From Macrostomum hystrix (lineage: Eukaryota; Platyhelminthes; Macrostomidae), in assembly GCA_950097015.1 (NCBI GenBank), contig CATNEN010000005.1, positions 806,001-870,000 on the forward strand: DNA of 64,000 bases, in the 5' to 3' direction. The translations under genes and the position numbers were made by a program. This document shows, in pieces, positions 20,217 to 32,200 of this stretch; the first letter of the stretch is position 1, and every line of letters starts with the position of its first letter. The notes beneath the pieces are model-generated. The model worked only from the letters and a program-made list of their open reading frames with translations. It had not been told where the DNA came from and did not search any database.

Positions 20217-21134
20217 TCAGCACAACTCAAACAAGAGGGCCACTTCAGTGCTGCTCAGAGCTCTCTGAGACACTCCGAAGCATTTCATGTAGCCCTGAAA
20301 CACTCGATTGTGCGTGGCAGAGCGAGTGGTCGCTCCGATCTGAACGAAATTACCAAGCTTTGCGCATGATGTCAGGGCAGCTGCTGAGTTCGTGGCCGCA
20401 ATCGTTCCATTCACATAGATCCTGCATGCTGGAGTGTGTCCGTCATACACTGCTGAGACATGGCTCCAACTGGTGGCATTGGGGATGAATCTGCGTTGAT
20501 TGAGCACGGATTCCGGTGCTGTGACTGTCATATCAATATCAGTGCTAGCAGGATACAGCCAGAGCCGAGTGTATCCTTGTGAATTGACCAGGCTTTCGAA
20601 AAGAGGCATGGCGCCTCGAGATTGGTTCGACACCTTCACCCACACAGAGAACGTGAAGCTCGTGAGACACTCTGAAGCCAGCTGGTCGATGTTGAATCGC
20701 TCATTCACATCGAACTGACCAGTGAAGTTGACCGCACTGTCCGTGTACTGCATGGCCATGTTCTCCTGCAGGTCGAGATGGCCGCTGTTCGAGGCCACAT
20801 TGCGGCTGCGAGTGGCGTTGCTCATGGGCCAGAAGGCGACGAGGCTGAGCTGACGCAGGACGCTCCACATCTCGCAGTCGGTGTCGTTCGAGAGTCGCAC
20901 AGTTTGCACGCTGTCCGACACGTTGCAGACGCCTGTGCGGTAGCTCCAGCCGATGCAGAGACGGAGCTGAGAGCAGAGGAAGGCGCACGAGCGAGCGCTT
21001 GAGGCCGTCAGCAGGTGTTGGGGAGTCTGAGCGACCACACAGCCACCGACTGACAGGTCGTGCTTCATCTGACCTGCACACTGGCTGAAGATTTGTGACA
21101 TTAGTACCGCAACGAAGTGCAGCTTGTAACTCAT
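20217..21134 (-). CDS. Secreted PAN-like plus LamG-like domain protein, paralogue 5
   Basis: Intronless, 305 residues from the ATG at 21134. An in-frame GTG at 21140 is ignored. Signal peptide LHFVAVLMSQIFSQCAG and junction QMKHDLSVGG. The first half is nearly identical to the other four copies. The second half is its own variant (LVNSQGYTRLWLYPASTDID, LNQRRFIPNATSWSHVSAVY, GHTPACRIYVNGTIAATNS) with an additional sequon NATS. The loop has features of both paralogue 1 (YTRLWLYPAST) and paralogue 3 (RIYVNGT), which suggests mosaic exchange. Confidence 0.85.
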   Translation of the reverse strand: MSYKLHFVAVLMSQIFSQCAGQMKHDLSVGGCVVAQTPQHLLTASSARSCAFLCSQLRLCIGWSYRTGVCNVSDSVQTVRLSNDTDCEMWSVLRQLSLVAFWPMSNATRSRNVASNSGHLDLQENMAMQYTDSAVNFTGQFDVNERFNIDQLASECLTSFTFSVWVKVSNQSRGAMPLFESLVNSQGYTRLWLYPASTDIDMTVTAPESVLNQRRFIPNATSWSHVSAVYDGHTPACRIYVNGTIAATNSAAALTSCAKLGNFVQIGATTRSATHNRVFQGYMKCFGVSQRALSSTEVALLFELC

Positions 21135-21244
21135 TTCCACCGTTTTTCTTGTGAATAACTTTTCGTTAAGCTTTGAGTAGCTTTGCTGACGCTTATCAAG
21201 AACAAGTTAGAAAAACTTCAAACACAACTATTTCTTTGCTTAAA

Positions 21245-21268
21245 TCCAAAAAGCTAACCAATTAGCTT
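21245..21268 (-). promoter_or_regulatory. CCAAT promoter block of LamG paralogue 5
   Basis: The minus strand reads GCTAATTGGTTAGCTTTTTG, CCAAT core at 21258-21262, about 125 bp upstream of the start codon. It matches the block of paralogues 1 and 3. Confidence 0.45.
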
Positions 21269-21539
21269 GATGGAATAGTTTGTGGAATGCTTGAATGCTT
21301 GTAGAATGTTGTTGCTATTTAAGTTGCCTCTCGTGAAACTTTTTGTCTAGGAAATTTTTAAGCCCTAATTAAGGGAAATATTTTCTTCGATGTCTCCAGC
21401 ACAATGCAATATTACTTTTTCACACATCTTAAATGGTTTGAGCTCACAAGCAGTCTGGTCTGGGGAATCTACTGTTGGCACTGAATGACTTAACTGACTT
21501 TAGGGCCTCCATAAACGCAAGAAATATAAAGCGTTAGTC

Positions 21540-23400
21540 AGACGCTGGCACATTCTAAAATGCTTTAACAGGCTCAAAGTTTCTCTCGTTATTGTCGCGA
21601 TGATTAGAGAAGACCACTTTAAGTAACACTGCCTGCTTGCTTAGGGCCTCAAGAAACCCCTTTGTCTCCAGGGCACTATTACAAATAAAGCCGGCAAAAG
21701 AGATGGCCGGTCTCAAAATGGTGTAGATCCAACAGAGACGGGTGGGTAAGGTCTCAGGTAGCACCAAAGGTTCTGCGGATCTGCGCAAGCGTCGCGAGAG
21801 CTTTGCGGGTTCTGAATTTGACGTGAGGTGTCCAGCTCAACCTGTGGTCGAGGATGACACCTAAGCATCTTGTTTGCTTCTCTATCGTGATGGATGCGTC
21901 ATATAGAAAGAAGAGGCTCAACCCTCCAGTTTCGTCTGCTGGTTAACATGATGGTAACGGTCTTGGACTTAAAGAGTTTAAGACCGTAGTTATGTGCCCA
22001 CCAGGAAAACTCTGAACGAAAGGCTACCCACGCAAGCCTGCAGCGGTGCCGTTGATCATCGCGGACGTCCGGCACTAGACCGCCAAGGTTGGTTGTGCTG
22101 ACAGCGTGGCACTTCCATCACCTGCTCGTCAGCGCCTTGTCAAAAGATTACGCCCTCGCAGTCGCCCGGCACGCAGAGCACGATGGTCTTTTGCTTGTTG
22201 ACCACCTGGCCGACGCTCGCAGCAAAAGCAACCAGCTTGTCCAGCTGCTGCTGGGCGCCATCGACAGTCGAGGACAGCAGGGCGAGATCATTGGCGTAGC
22301 CAAGCATGCTAAGCCGGCTCTTCGATCGGCGTCGTCCCACACGTCGCCGCGTCGCCGCAACAGAAAACCGTCGTCGTTTGTCAGCAGGGCAGTTCGTAGC
22401 ACCTAGTCGAGCACCAGAATGAACAGGAACGACGTCCCCTTTTAGCAGTCCGGAGGATGTGTCAAAAAGAATCCGAATCAAAAAGAATCAAAAGTCATCA
22501 CAGCAGCTTGCGTGTCGTGGTACATTACCATCACGACGGAAACCAGCTGCTCTGGTACGTTGTAAGCGCCAAGAACACAGCGAGGTCCTCAACACCGAGT
22601 CGAGGCCCTCAATACCGAGTCGAAAGCCTTCCTGAAATCAATGAAGATCAGGATGAGTGACAAATAGCAGATGCGCGCTTCCGCGATGCTAGGATCTGCG
22701 CCACTGTGACGCGATGGAGCCGGAACCCATTCTGCTCAGGCAGCAGAAGAGTAGGTAAGGATCCAGCAGCACGGGCTGCAACCGCGATAGCAGCATCCGG
22801 GTAAACAGCTTCGCTGCGCAGGACTGCTGGCAGATGCCTTGGTGCTCGATGGAATGGCGATGATGTGCACCATGGTCCACTCCGTTGGTGCCTTCTCACC
22901 GAAAAGCTCATCACTCGGGCGACTTCAGCGGCCACGCAGTGGAGCCACGGTGCTTCGATGGGCACTTTTGGGCAAGCAGTACAACATCGTCTTTGATGAC
23001 CGGTGCCACGCTGAAGCTCTCTGTCGACGGTAGCCGCGGCGGCAGTCTCTGGCGGCAGTCTCATGTTTTCGGGCAGCGGGGGTGGCGGCGCGTTGACAGC
23101 GGCGGCGAATGTCTATGTCTAGCGTTGACACAGACAGTTTCCAGGGCCTCTTCCGCCTTGCTTATGGGTCGCCTGATCAATCGGAGCCTCTCAAGCTCTG
23201 CCCTCGCTAGCTGGATAGCTGGATCGCACTGCCAGTTAAGCCGGTGTCATCAGCGGGACCGCTTGCTCCGCCGCGGCTCGAACTGCAGCACTGACCTCTG
23301 CGTACTCGGTGCTTTCACACTTGCCGCTCAGCGCGGTGATAATAGCGGGGGCGAATGTGTTAGGATCCATTAGCACGCGGTAGAAGCGCTAAATTTACTA
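21540..23400 (-). pseudogene. Non-LTR retrotransposon (LINE) reverse-transcriptase relic
   Basis: Reading the minus strand from high to low coordinates gives the ordered RT motifs AAKLFTRMLLSRLQPVLLDP, SRMGSGSIASQ and PEQNGFRLHRVTVAQILASR (in different frames), then IFIDFRKAFDSVLRAST, YANDLALLSSTVDGAQQQLD (catalytic YADD changed to YAND), GQVVNKQKT and, near 21850-21560, CLGVILDHRLSWTPHV and KALATLAQIRRTFGAT. Frames change repeatedly and a catalytic Asp is replaced, so the copy is dead. The endonuclease domain was not found. Confidence 0.7.
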
Positions 23401-23435
23401 TATTTAGATTTAGATTATATTTCGAACTAGATTTC

Positions 23436-23697
23436 GAGCGGACAGCACAGCCGCAGCTTCAGAGCGGAACATCTGAAGGCTACGCACGGCTGTTCAGTCC
23501 ATGGACGAGGGACTCTACAACCACCCTAATTTACCCCATGTGATACTGGTACCCATTTAACAGCTGGGTGAACTGAAGCAATGCAGAGTTAAGTGTCTTG
23601 CTAAAGGACACAAATTGTTCTAGTGGAGTCGGGAATCAAACCCCCGACCTTCAAGTCGTGAGTCCGACGCTCTAACCACAAGGCTACCACAACCCGT
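23436..23697 (-). repeat. SINE family A copy, minus orientation
   Basis: The reverse complement shows the head with GAGCGTCGGACTCACGACTT, the body with TTTAGCAAGACACTTAACTC and CAGCTGTTAAATGGGTACC, and GTCCATGGACTGAACAGC. The B-box is altered (GTTTGATTCC) and the 3' end is diverged. Confidence 0.8.
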
Positions 23698-23896
23698 TAT
23701 TAATGCCAAGTTTTTTATGAAGCGATTTGCGATTGTCTTGTAATCTAGTCTTTAGGTATACTAGCTTGTACTTCAAAATTACCTTGTACTTAGGGAGAAA
23801 GGTTTAATAGCAAAATATTTAGGGTGATAGTTTAGCCGCTTCGAGAAAGTTCTATGCGAAAATAACCGTACTAGCGGTATGATACGGTATGATACG

Positions 23897-24082
23897 GACT
23901 GATAACGTGTTCGACTCTCGCAAAGGTCCTGAGCTCGATTCCACGGCGATGCAACATTCATTTGGGGCGCAGTCTTGGAGAGAAGGTTGGGGGCTTGTTA
24001 AGCAATTAACGTCCTTGAGGGCCACCTGTGTGAGTGTGTGCCTGCGTACAAAACAATGCGCTTGTGTTTGTCTATGGGGATG
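23897..24082 (+). repeat. SINE family B copy, partial
   Basis: Contains the head fragment CTCGATTCCACGGCG, the body TTTGGGGCGCAG, GAGAGAAGGTTGGGGGCTTG and TGTGTGAGTGTGTGCCTGCG. The 3' half and tail are missing. Confidence 0.65.
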
Positions 24083-24654
24083 AGCACATGGTCATGCGGA
24101 GGAAGCAACAATTTTATCGAGGAAATAAAATAACAAGCAGGCCATGCGCATAAGCGTTCAGATAACGCATTTTAGAACCCAACGCACAGAATTCCAAGTG
24201 AGATTATTTTAGAAACAGCTGAGCTCACTACCACAAGTGATTGTACGCAACCGTATGAGATGGTTGGCCCTCTATTTATTGTACAATTTACAATTAGCAC
24301 TGAATTAATTTCGTGCCTTCTGTACCCATTAACCCGTGAAAGCCAACCCCTGTGGACAGTGATGAGTCACCGGGCCGTTCTGTTCGGTGTGAGAGTGAAC
24401 TCAAACTCGTCTGCTCAAGCCCTGCTTACTCGTTCGCGCACAGAACCTGAAAAAATAAGACAGAAAAGTTTGTGCTTATTGAAAAGTTTAGGCGGGTCGA
24501 AAAAAACTATCTGCGTAAAGAAAGGCCTTTGCACCGCAGAGCACACACTTTGCCCTCTAAGATTGAGCAGCTTAGACTGGCCAGCTAGTGAAACAGTTCC
24601 AAACTTTGGCAAAGGACCCAAGTCTAATAGAGAGAGCTTCAGCTTGAAGACACG

Positions 24655-25185
24655 ATGGAGCAGCAGCACAGATGGACGTCGATTCGCAATCCGCCATTCC
24701 GGCTGCAGCTGATTCTGCCAGCATCCGAGTCTACCGCCGCGAGCCAGTCAGATCACTGGCTTCCAGCCCCATCAACTGTTTCACCGCCGCCGCAGCATCA
24801 TCGACAACCGTACGCGCAGCTGCTACAGCTACGTCATCACCGGCTGAGGACCTACCAAATTGACGACGAAGAGCGCGACAACGACAGAACTTCGTCGTCT
24901 GAAAGTTCACTGGGCCCAAATGGACAGCGACCAGGTAGCTCAGATTCTGGCATCTCCGATTGCGGCGCCGCAAATCAGAATACGCCGAGCCAGACGGAGT
25001 CCGATGCTTCAACGGCGCCCGCCTGTCGCATCTGCTTGACCAGCCTATCCAGCGTTGGTCCATCAGCCGCTGCCAACTGCGGCCACGTCGCCTGCCTACC
25101 CTGCCTGATGACCTGGTATCGAACCAGATCTGTCTGTTTCTGCTGCCGGAGTGTCACGACAGGCTTCACATTGCTCTATCTCTGA
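24655..25185 (+). CDS. Small RING-finger protein, putative E3 ubiquitin ligase
   Basis: Intronless frame of 176 residues. Residues 1-120 are Gln/Ser/Pro/His-rich, probably disordered. Residues about 123-166 carry a C3HC4 RING pattern: CRIC, then NCGHVACLPC, then VCFCC. These match the eight zinc ligands in the expected order, with a Leu/Trp-containing core (CLMTWYRTR). RING domains recruit E2 enzymes for ubiquitin transfer; no substrate-binding domain is visible. The ATG at 24655 is the first in frame after upstream stops. An overlapping frame from 24672 lacks any domain. A missing upstream exon is possible. Confidence 0.65.
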   Translation: MEQQHRWTSIRNPPFRLQLILPASESTAASQSDHWLPAPSTVSPPPQHHRQPYAQLLQLRHHRLRTYQIDDEERDNDRTSSSESSLGPNGQRPGSSDSGISDCGAANQNTPSQTESDASTAPACRICLTSLSSVGPSAAANCGHVACLPCLMTWYRTRSVCFCCRSVTTGFTLLYL

Positions 25186-25345
25186 CTTCTAGCTAAGCGA
25201 CGTAAAAATTATTGCCAGTAAGTGTTGTTTTTATTACCAAAACATCATGGAGAATCATTTTACTTTGCTGGGCCAAAGAAAAACTTATGGAGCCAGGATG
25301 GTTCGAGCCGTGTCTCTGGGTTCGGGGCGAACAGGGGCATTAGTG

Positions 25346-25986
25346 GTTAGCACTGATTTCGTTAGGGCGATACCACTGATTTGGTTGGGGCGATACCAAG
25401 GATTTAGTTAGGGCGATACCACTGATTTGGTTGGGGCGATACCACGGATTTGGTTGGAATGATACCACGGATTCGGTTGGGGTGATACCAAGGATTTAGT
25501 TAGGGCGATACCAAGGATTTGGTTAGGGTGATACCACGGATTCGGTTGGGGTGATACCAAGGATTTGGTTATGATGATACCACGGATTTGGTTGGAATGA
25601 TACCACGGATTTGGTTAGAATGATACCACGGATTCGGTTGGGGTGATACCAAGGATTTATTTAGGGCGATACCAAGGATTTGGTTAGGGCGATACCAAGG
25701 ATTTGGTTAGGGTGATACCACGGATTTGGTTGGGATGATACCACGGATTTGGTTAGGGTGATACCACGGATTTGGTTGGGGTGATACCACGGATTTGGTT
25801 GGGGTGATACCACGGATTTGGTTGGGGTGATACCACGGATTTGGTTGGGGTGATACCACGGATTTGGTTGGGGTGATACCACGGATTTGGTTGGGATGAT
25901 ACCACGGATTCGGTTGGGGGTGATACCACGGATTCGGTTGGGGTGATACCACGGATGTGGTTGGGGTGATACCACGGATTCGGTTG
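25346..25986. repeat. Minisatellite 5, 23-bp unit
   Basis: About 28 copies of a unit that begins GATACCACGGATTTGGTTGG and ends GGT, with variants CCAAGGATTTAGTTAGGG and CGGATTCGGTTG. The right half is more homogeneous than the left, which suggests expansion from that side. Confidence 0.95.
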
Positions 25987-28900
25987 ACTGATTTGGTTAG
26001 TTCGATATCTCGCCTAATAATTTTATTGATTGTTTAGCCGTTCTAGTAAATCTGAACTTCGTTATGAAAAGTGTACAACAATAACTGAATGTAGACATCG
26101 AGCTATATGTGTGTGGAGTATTGTAATTTATACACATCTACACGATTTAAAATCTCATCTGCATTTTCGAATTAGTTTTAATCCTGTGTTTGTAAATAAT
26201 AACCTTTTCAAACTCCCGATGCTAAATCTATGTTTTTACACGCCTTTTTTATAATTCAAATGCAAAAGTTTTAACCTCTTAAAACTGGCTTTTTAAGACA
26301 AGGTACTTAAACTCTATGCTTGTTACTTGTATTTGGCTTAGGTATCAAATTAGTGCTTAGTACTGTGTTTTCTGTCTTGTGTGCGGTAACTTTTACAAGT
26401 ACATTTATTATAAAGTACTCGTATATTACAGCGGACAAAATGTCTCTGCGAATATGCAATGATGGAAAGAATTTTTGCCTAATAAGCTGCTTGATGCCAC
26501 GAAATCCCTGTTTTTATTTGAACAAAGAATGTGCTCAAACTAAAGAATGAACTCAAACTAATTTGCTTTGCTTAATATATACATACATGATGTACCTTTA
26601 AAGGTGGTGCTGTATACTGTAAATTCGTTAATTGTGTAATTGCATGTGTGCACGCATTAAAATCCACGTCTAAAACTATACGAGTAAAAAAATTATTTTG
26701 TTACATGATGACGGTTTGTTGCACGTGTTTTAAAGTCCAAGTTTTTGTTATAACATTTTAACTCAAATTCGTTTTTGTCTATTTGTAAAGTCCTATTCTT
26801 TCCTGAGCATTCATGGCTACTATTCCTTCCGAAAATTCCGGCTCGAAAAGCCTTTGTATAAAATTTACGCCAAAGAAGACTGCGAGTGATTTTTCGTAAC
26901 TATCTTTATCAAAAAAGCACATCATCTTGAAAAAAACAGCTCCTTCTATTCATTTCGAAGAATTGGGTTGCTGCTGAAAAGGATGCGTATTGCTATTATT
27001 CTCCGTTGCTCATGGATTGTAGGCCTGCCATACATATGCATATATAGTATTATGTAAGGTAGTAGAAGGTATTAATGTCATTTAACTACTATTTGAGCTA
27101 AGAGTTCATAACTGGATAAAAAGATCGCAATTGTAAAGAACCAGACTTAAGAAGTGAATAAAAATATTTTAAATTGTAAGTTTGTTTTGCTACTGGGGGC
27201 CCGGGTAAGTATTTTTTCTCCTGAGCCCAGATTCGACCTTTTGCGACCTCGTGAAAGTACGAGTGCGTGTACGCGACGTCGATGGCACTTTTGCTTTAAG
27301 AAAAAAAACTAAAAAATATATGCTTAATAAAACGCGAACGTCGACGACTGATCATCGTCGGTGTCATTCTAACGTTCCCATTAGCCATCGACGCAAGGAC
27401 AACTAGTAGTTGTAGTTATACTACTGTCGTCCTTGCATCGACGCCGCTGGACATCATGTTTTTGTTCGTTGACGTACTATAATGAATTATAATTAGGCGT
27501 TAGCACATATGTCTCATTTTCCATCTCAATCGATATAAAATTGAACAGACCAAACAGTATTCTCGCCCTATTTGTCATAAATTTGAGGCGAAAGCTACAT
27601 ATTTTTTATTTTGCATTTTACTGAATAAGTAGTATCGAATAGTAATCTAATAGTATCGAGTACTAGCGAATAGTAAATTACATATTATATGTACTTTTAT
27701 TTTACAAACGAAAATATAATGTAAAACAGTATTTTGTTAACATAAACAGCAGTTAAATTTTAATTAACGCGTTTATTTTTGTTTGTTTTTTTGCATTACT
27801 GAAAAATATATTGATTGATGTTTCGTGTTTTTTGTTTTACTTGCTTACTGTTTACAAGAGTTGCAGGCAACAGAGACGATTAATTTAACTTGCATTTTTC
27901 TTTTTAATAATTTTATAGGTTCAGCTTACGAACAGAAAATATGTAGACAGTGTGCACATATCAGAACCAGAAGGCATTCTTATATAGATCTTGGCTTACG
28001 TATGCATAAAATATTTATTTTAATAGAAACTTGTACGATTTTTTAATAAATATTTGCTCAAAACACATACATCCCTAAGGAAATAAAGGGATATGATGTG
28101 ATCCAGATATACCTTTCGTGAATCTATAAACTGAATAAATGTTGTTTGTATGACGCTAGTTCAAATACTGTAATACATTTATGTGTTTTTTATTTTACTC
28201 TTTAGAAAAATCACAACTTTATCATTAAATTTTTAAAGCATATGACAGCGTATTAACCACATGCTTAAAAATAATTATTAAACATTAATATTTCTTCAAT
28301 TATGAGTAAATAGTATATAGTATTGCAGAAGAAATACTGGCCTTGACGAGGCCTGTCGAAAAGACTATTGTAACTCTATGCACAAGCAACATATGTATTT
28401 CAGCAGCATAAAACTACAGAAGAAATTATTTAGGTATCATAACATGGACTTAATAGTCTTTGCTTCGTTTATTCTCCAGAAAGCAACTATTTTTTCTTTT
28501 TTTGAATTGCTGAAAAAAGTCTTAAATGATTCTATGCAAGTTTTGTTATTTACTTTTGAGATATGTTTGCTTAATTTTTTTCCACTCAGATGGATCTATA
28601 TGCTTACGAGTACTAGTACAGCATAAACCCTGGTTCTGAACCATGATGCAGAGTTAGAGTGTTGTCTCTCAAGAGCAAATACATTGTATGATGATTTTAA
28701 AAGAAGTAAATGACAAATGATGGCAGCATGACTGGAATTCATTGTCATAAACAAACTATCAAACTAAACAATTTATGTTCAGATTGGGATTCGATTTATA
28801 TTTGCTTATTTTAACAAAACACAATTTTTACATACATTTTAAGTTATGTTAAAGACTTTAATCTATAATTTAGCTACTGAGACTAAGTCCAAAGGTAGTC

Positions 28901-29121
28901 AGTAGAAAGGTCAGTTTAAAAAACAGTCATTTTTCTATGGTATTTGTTTTTTAATTCACCTATAGCTAGATCTAAATTCGTTAAATTTTGCTGCTTGTAA
29001 ATATTGGATATACTCCTATGTCCTAAAACACATGCCTTAATCTGCAGCTTGGTGCTTCAGTAGAAAAAAGTTACCAAATAGCCTAATTCCGGATCTGACT
29101 GGATCAGTGACTGAGTGACAG
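25987..29121. other. AT-rich 3.1-kb stretch without a recognised gene
   Basis: Strongly AT-rich, with only short frames of no recognisable content. Apart from the hairpin at 27386-27443 I see no repeat array or RNA. It is the presumed 5' flank of the PLAT gene and should hold its promoter, which I could not pinpoint. Confidence 0.5.
27386..27443 (-). ncRNA. miRNA-like hairpin candidate
   Basis: Arms 27386-27409 and 27421-27443 with an 11-nt loop. Read on the minus strand the stem has 20 Watson-Crick pairs, three G-U pairs, one bulged base and no mismatch. On the plus strand the same three positions are A-C mismatches. Only expression data could decide whether it is a real RNA or a decayed inverted repeat. 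Confidence 0.35.
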
Positions 29122-29209
29122 ATGAATCGCAGCGACTCAGCGCCGCTGCTGAAGCGGCCGGCAATGCATCCGCCTCACTGTCCATTCAGCTCCAAATTTC
29201 CTCACGCAG
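29122..29209 (+). CDS. LOXHD1: PLAT gene exon 1 (start)
   Basis: ATG at 29122 preceded by an in-frame TGA at 29116. Encodes a short basic leader (MNRSDSAPLLKRPAM). Donor GCAG|GTGAGT; ends in phase 1. The sequence GTGACAG directly before the ATG could also be a splice or trans-splice acceptor. Confidence 0.65.
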
Positions 29210-32200
29210 GTGAGTTTTAGTTTAGCCCAACAATTTCCAGGTCAGGTTTCTTGGTATTTAAAGCATGGAGTCTTTTGAAACGTTTTTTTATTTCTCATTC
29301 CCGAGCAGACCAGCAGAGCTGCAGTTATCGGAGCGCCTTAGATCCCGTGGCCAACAGATCCCGTTCCGTCCTACCTTCCTACTCCTCTCTGGAGGATCCG
29401 CATCTGGTGGACTATTTCGAGCGAAAATTTGGCAGCGTCACTGGAAGCTACGCCTCGCGACTTGGCATCGGCGGCTTCGGCGGCGTTAGCTCCTCCGGCA
29501 GAGGAGGTCGCGGCGGCCGCGGCGGTCAAGAGGTCACCTACAAGATGGCGGTGACCACCGCCGATTCGGAGGGTTCGGGAACGGACGCTCCGGTGTTTGT
29601 GAGCCTGCACGGCAGTCACGGTTCGATGGCGCGCAGGAAGCTGGCGAAGAAGGCACCGCACAGTTCTGCTGGCAAGCAGAGAGCCACTGGCAGCGGCTTT
29701 CGATTTCGGCGCGGCAGTACGCACAGCTTCCGGATGAAGAGTCCTGACCTGGGAGAACTGCAGTCGCTCACTGTTGAGGTGATTCTGGGTTCTGGGGTTG
29801 GATGCAGGCGAAGTTTTATCAACATCATTCCTAGTATATGAAAATGACAATTACTTTTTACGAATTCTCTCACAGAACGCCGGCACCGAGGAACGAGACA
29901 GCTGGCTTCTGCAAAGCGTCGAAGTGACCAATCTGTCAAGCAAGAAGACCTGGCTGTTTCTAAACAATCGCTGGCTCTCATTGTTTAAAGATGACTGCAA
30001 AACCGTGCGCCAGCTGACAGCAGTCAAGTGCTCCAAGACCAGCTATGAGGTGCTGGTTTTCACTGGCGACCAGGACGGCGCCGGCACTGACTCGCGCGTG
30101 TTTCTGACACTGTTCGGTCAGGCGGGCGTCACCAGACGAATGCCTTTGCGCTCTGGACCAGACGAGCAGCGCACTGTACTCAAGCGCAACAGCAGCCGAC
30201 GCTTTGTGCTCAAAGCGGTCTGTGTTGGCCCTCTGAAGAAGGCGCGCGTGCAGCTGGAAGAAACGGGCGCGAGTGCCGAGTGGCTTCTTGACCGACTGCA
30301 GGTGACGGACCTGCGCCATCCTAAGTGGCGTTACCATTTTGCGTGCGGTCAGTGGCTGTCGCGGCGACGCGGTGACTGTCAGACGGTTCGCGAGCTGATG
30401 GCTAGTCGGGAGCCCGGCGCGGCTCCGAAGCACACGACCTACAAGATCACCGTGTACACTGGAGACAAGTCCGGTGCTGGCACAGACGCTGACGTCTTCC
30501 TGAAGCTGACTGGCGACAAGGGCGTCTCAGGAGACATTGCGCTTAACGAGCCGACGTCTGGAACGAAGAATCCGTTCGAGCGCAACTCGGTCGACGAGTT
30601 CATGCACAAGAGCCGCTACCTCGGCCAGCTGCAGCGTGCCAAAATCTGGCACAACAACAAAGGCTTCGCGCCAGGCTGGTACCTGGAGAAGCTGGTTGTA
30701 GAGGATCTGGCCATGGGACGCGTCTACGAGTTCCCGTGTGCCCAGTGGATGGCGGAGAATGAAGGCGATGGGAAGACGTCAAGGTGAGGAATTCTGTTTG
30801 ATTGCACCAGTGCATCAGTGCAGCGTTGAAATTTCATAAGCTTGCCGACAAAGACTTGCGTCTGCGCTATCTTTGCCTTCTATGCACAGGGCAGGGCAGA
30901 TGTACACACCTGTGTGTGTGTGCCTGCGTACAGTATCTGTGCGCGCGTTGTAGTAACTGACGCGAGACGAAGTTGAACCCTTTCACAGGCATTGAGCCTT
31001 GCTATTAATTATCGATATGAGAGATTGCTCGGCTTGACACGATGCGCATGCATAAGATGTACACTGGGCACGCGTACATTAGTGATCCGATATAAATGGT
31101 TATAGAGAGCGAGAACGGCAAGCTTAAAGGGTAGGATAGGGAGTACAACACACGTGTGCTCAGGAGTCAGCCTAATAAGCAGAATTTCCTCCTAACTGGC
31201 TTCGGGTCTAGTGTCACCAAATGATTTAGTCCTCCTGACGATATTACGAGGCTTGTATTTATGATATTATGACACTCAATGAGCTGTAAATTTAATGACA
31301 AGCCCCCATTGATCTCTATGCGACGAGCCTCGTTGCGTAATCGAGCTCTGGAAGATCGTTGGTTGGAAAGGAGAGCTTCCCATTCATTATACATAGGTGG
31401 TAAAGAGGTTGTAGCCTTGTGGTTAGAGCATCGGACGCACGACTTGAAGGTCGGGGGTTCGGTTCCCGACTCCACTGGAACAATTTGTGCCCTTTAGCAA
31501 CACACCTAACTCTTCATTGCTTCAGTTAACCCAGCTGTTAAATGGGTACCAGCATTAGCTGGGATAATTGAAGGTGCGTGTGGCGTCTCCCCAGTCCATG
31601 GACTGAACAGCCGTACGCAGCCTTCAGATGCGCCGCGCAATAGCTGCGGCTGTGCTGTCGGCTGCGCATCTGGCCCAATTGGGACAGTTGTAATCAGTTA
31701 TGATTAATTTTCATTATTAAATCGGTACTTGCTTCGTTACTTGTCGAAGAACGTCATGCATGGCAGTTGGTCAATACCTGAACACTCTGCAGAGAGCTGA
31801 TGGCTCGCGGAGTTCCTGGCACCGGGGTCGGACCCAGCGGTCTGATCGCATACACTATTCGCGTCAAAACTGGCGACGTTCGCAACGCTGGCACCTCGGC
31901 TCGAGTGCACCTCACAATGCGACACGAGGAGCTGCAGAAGCGCGGCGGCGGCGTGTCGATTGTTCAAAGCGACAAGCTCTGGCTCAAGGATGGCAAGTTT
32001 GAAAGAGACGCGATCGACCAGTTCGACATCGACCTGCCAGACCTGCTGTCTCCCGTGACTAAGATTGACATCGGGCACGACGCCAGCGGCCCTGGACCGG
32101 GTTGGTTTCTGGAATGGGTAAGTCAGTTTAAAGCTTATGCCCTCAGTTCATAGATTATCCCTCAGTTCATAGATTATCCCTCAGTTCATAGATTATCCTC

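Larger units (their letters stand above)
30784..31792 (+). other. PLAT gene intron 3
   Basis: Holds a partial SINE B (30888-31236) and a SINE A copy (31404-31716). The acceptor CTCTGCAG lies 76 bp after the SINE tail. Confidence 0.8.

Noticed and set aside
24672-24863. Alternative 63-residue frame starting MDVDSQSAIPAAAD
   Set aside because: Overlaps the RING-finger gene in another frame and has no domain.
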